Below, one piece after another: positions 5,320-5,714 of a stretch of DNA of 5,714 bases. The stretch lies in contig PBXF01000062.1 in the NCBI GenBank assembly GCA_002727515.1, forward strand, positions 1-5,714, written 5' to 3'. Numbering within the stretch: position 1 is the first letter of the stretch; each line of letters starts with the position of its first letter. Origin of the DNA: Methanobacteriota archaeon. Lineage in GTDB: Archaea > Thermoplasmatota > Poseidoniia > Poseidoniales > Poseidoniaceae. The translations under genes and the position numbers were made by a program. Below the pieces are notes generated by a model that worked only from the letters and a program-made list of their open reading frames with translations, did not search any database and was not told the origin of the DNA.

Positions 5320-5326
5320 GGTGATT
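5317..5326 (+). promoter_or_regulatory. Fused stop/Shine-Dalgarno TGAGGTGATT before uL15
   Basis: The uL30 stop TGA (5317-5319) forms the start of the motif, and GAGGTGA ends 5 bases before the uL15 ATG at 5330. This is the third identical copy of the ten-base string. Confidence 0.85.
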
Positions 5327-5329
5327 TTG

Positions 5330-5714
5330 ATGAGCAAAGCAAACAAACATCGAGGACGTTGCCGCACACACGGAAGAGGCCACAAGGCAGGACGTGGTGC
5401 AGGTAAGCGTGGAGGTCGCGGAAGAGCTGGTATGAACAAGCACCGCGTAATGACTCGTATCAAGTACATGCCAGGGCACTGGGGTATGCACGGATTCAAC
5501 CGTGACCCTAGCCTAAGAACAGTCTATGTGACTTGCAATGTGGGTGACCTAGAAGGCATGGCTGATGGAAAGGATTCAATCGATCTAACAGAGATGGGAA
5601 TCGACAAACTTCTCGGCTCTGGAAGAATTAGTACCGCATTGACCGTTACTGTTGAAGAATGGTCTGCTAAGGCTGCTGAGAAGATTTCAGCGGCCGGCGG
5701 TTCTATCGAAGGCG
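5330..5714 (+). CDS. rpl15: Large-subunit ribosomal protein uL15, 5' part
   Basis: The gene runs off the window after 128 complete codons; archaeal uL15 is usually about 140-165 aa, so most of it is present. uL15 is an assembly protein that binds 23S rRNA. The N-terminus is basic and glycine-rich, typical of the family: KHRGRCRTHGRGHKAGRG (6-23) and KRGGRGRAGMNKHR (26-39). It then reads MPGHWGMHGFNRDPSLRTVY, where archaeal homologues have an F-G-x-x-G-F region, and continues into the globular domain. The ATG at 5330 follows GAGGTGA with a 5-base spacer. Its place after uL30 is standard; in most archaea secY would come next, outside this window. Confidence 0.95.
   Translation, partial: MSKANKHRGRCRTHGRGHKAGRGAGKRGGRGRAGMNKHRVMTRIKYMPGHWGMHGFNRDPSLRTVYVTCNVGDLEGMADGKDSIDLTEMGIDKLLGSGRISTALTVTVEEWSAKAAEKISAAGGSIEG

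Noticed and set aside
1..5714. Internal promoters, terminators, RNA genes, mobile elements or a CRISPR array
   Set aside because: No gap exceeds 13 bases, gene order is the standard archaeal one, and no repeat array, transposase, inverted-repeat hairpin with T-run or tRNA-like fold was seen.

Overview
The window is an uninterrupted stretch of an archaeal ribosomal-protein operon, the archaeal counterpart of the bacterial spc operon. All genes are on the + strand. In order they are uL24 (3' end only), eS4, uL5, uS14, uS8, uL6, eL32, eL19, uL18, uS5, uL30 and uL15 (5' part only). The presence of eS4, eL32 and eL19, the archaeal-type long uL30 and the four-cysteine uS14 show that this is archaeal, not bacterial. 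The gene order is the standard archaeal one. A moderate-GC euryarchaeon fits, perhaps a marine Thermoplasmatota/Poseidoniales (Marine Group II) lineage. That placement is an inference from general protein character, not a computed result.

Layout: bases 1-98 end uL24 and eS4 runs 104-805. uL5 (GTG start), uS14, uS8 and uL6 fill 802-2434. eL32 (2448-3110) carries an N-terminal SAP-like domain and a strongly acidic linker that the usual eL32 lacks. eL19, uL18, uS5, uL30 and the start of uL15 fill 3110-5714. Junctions are tight, from a 4-base overlap to a 13-base gap, so there is no room for internal terminators or stand-alone RNA genes. I saw no promoter, terminator, mobile element, repeat array, CRISPR or RNA gene.

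The products all go to the ribosome. uS14, uS8, uS5 and eS4 build the small subunit. uL5 and uL18 bind 5S rRNA in the central protuberance. uL6, uL15, uL30, eL19, eL32 and uL24 bind large-subunit rRNA. Translation looks coupled along the message. Every visible stop codon (11 of 11) is TGA, every start has a Shine-Dalgarno motif, and that motif often lies inside the end of the upstream gene. Three junctions share the ten-base string TGAGGTGATT, in which the stop codon merges into the Shine-Dalgarno sequence.

I found no evidence of a hidden new system. The most unusual element is the SAP-acidic-eL32 architecture, followed by the stop/Shine-Dalgarno fusion pattern and an N-terminal extension on uS5.
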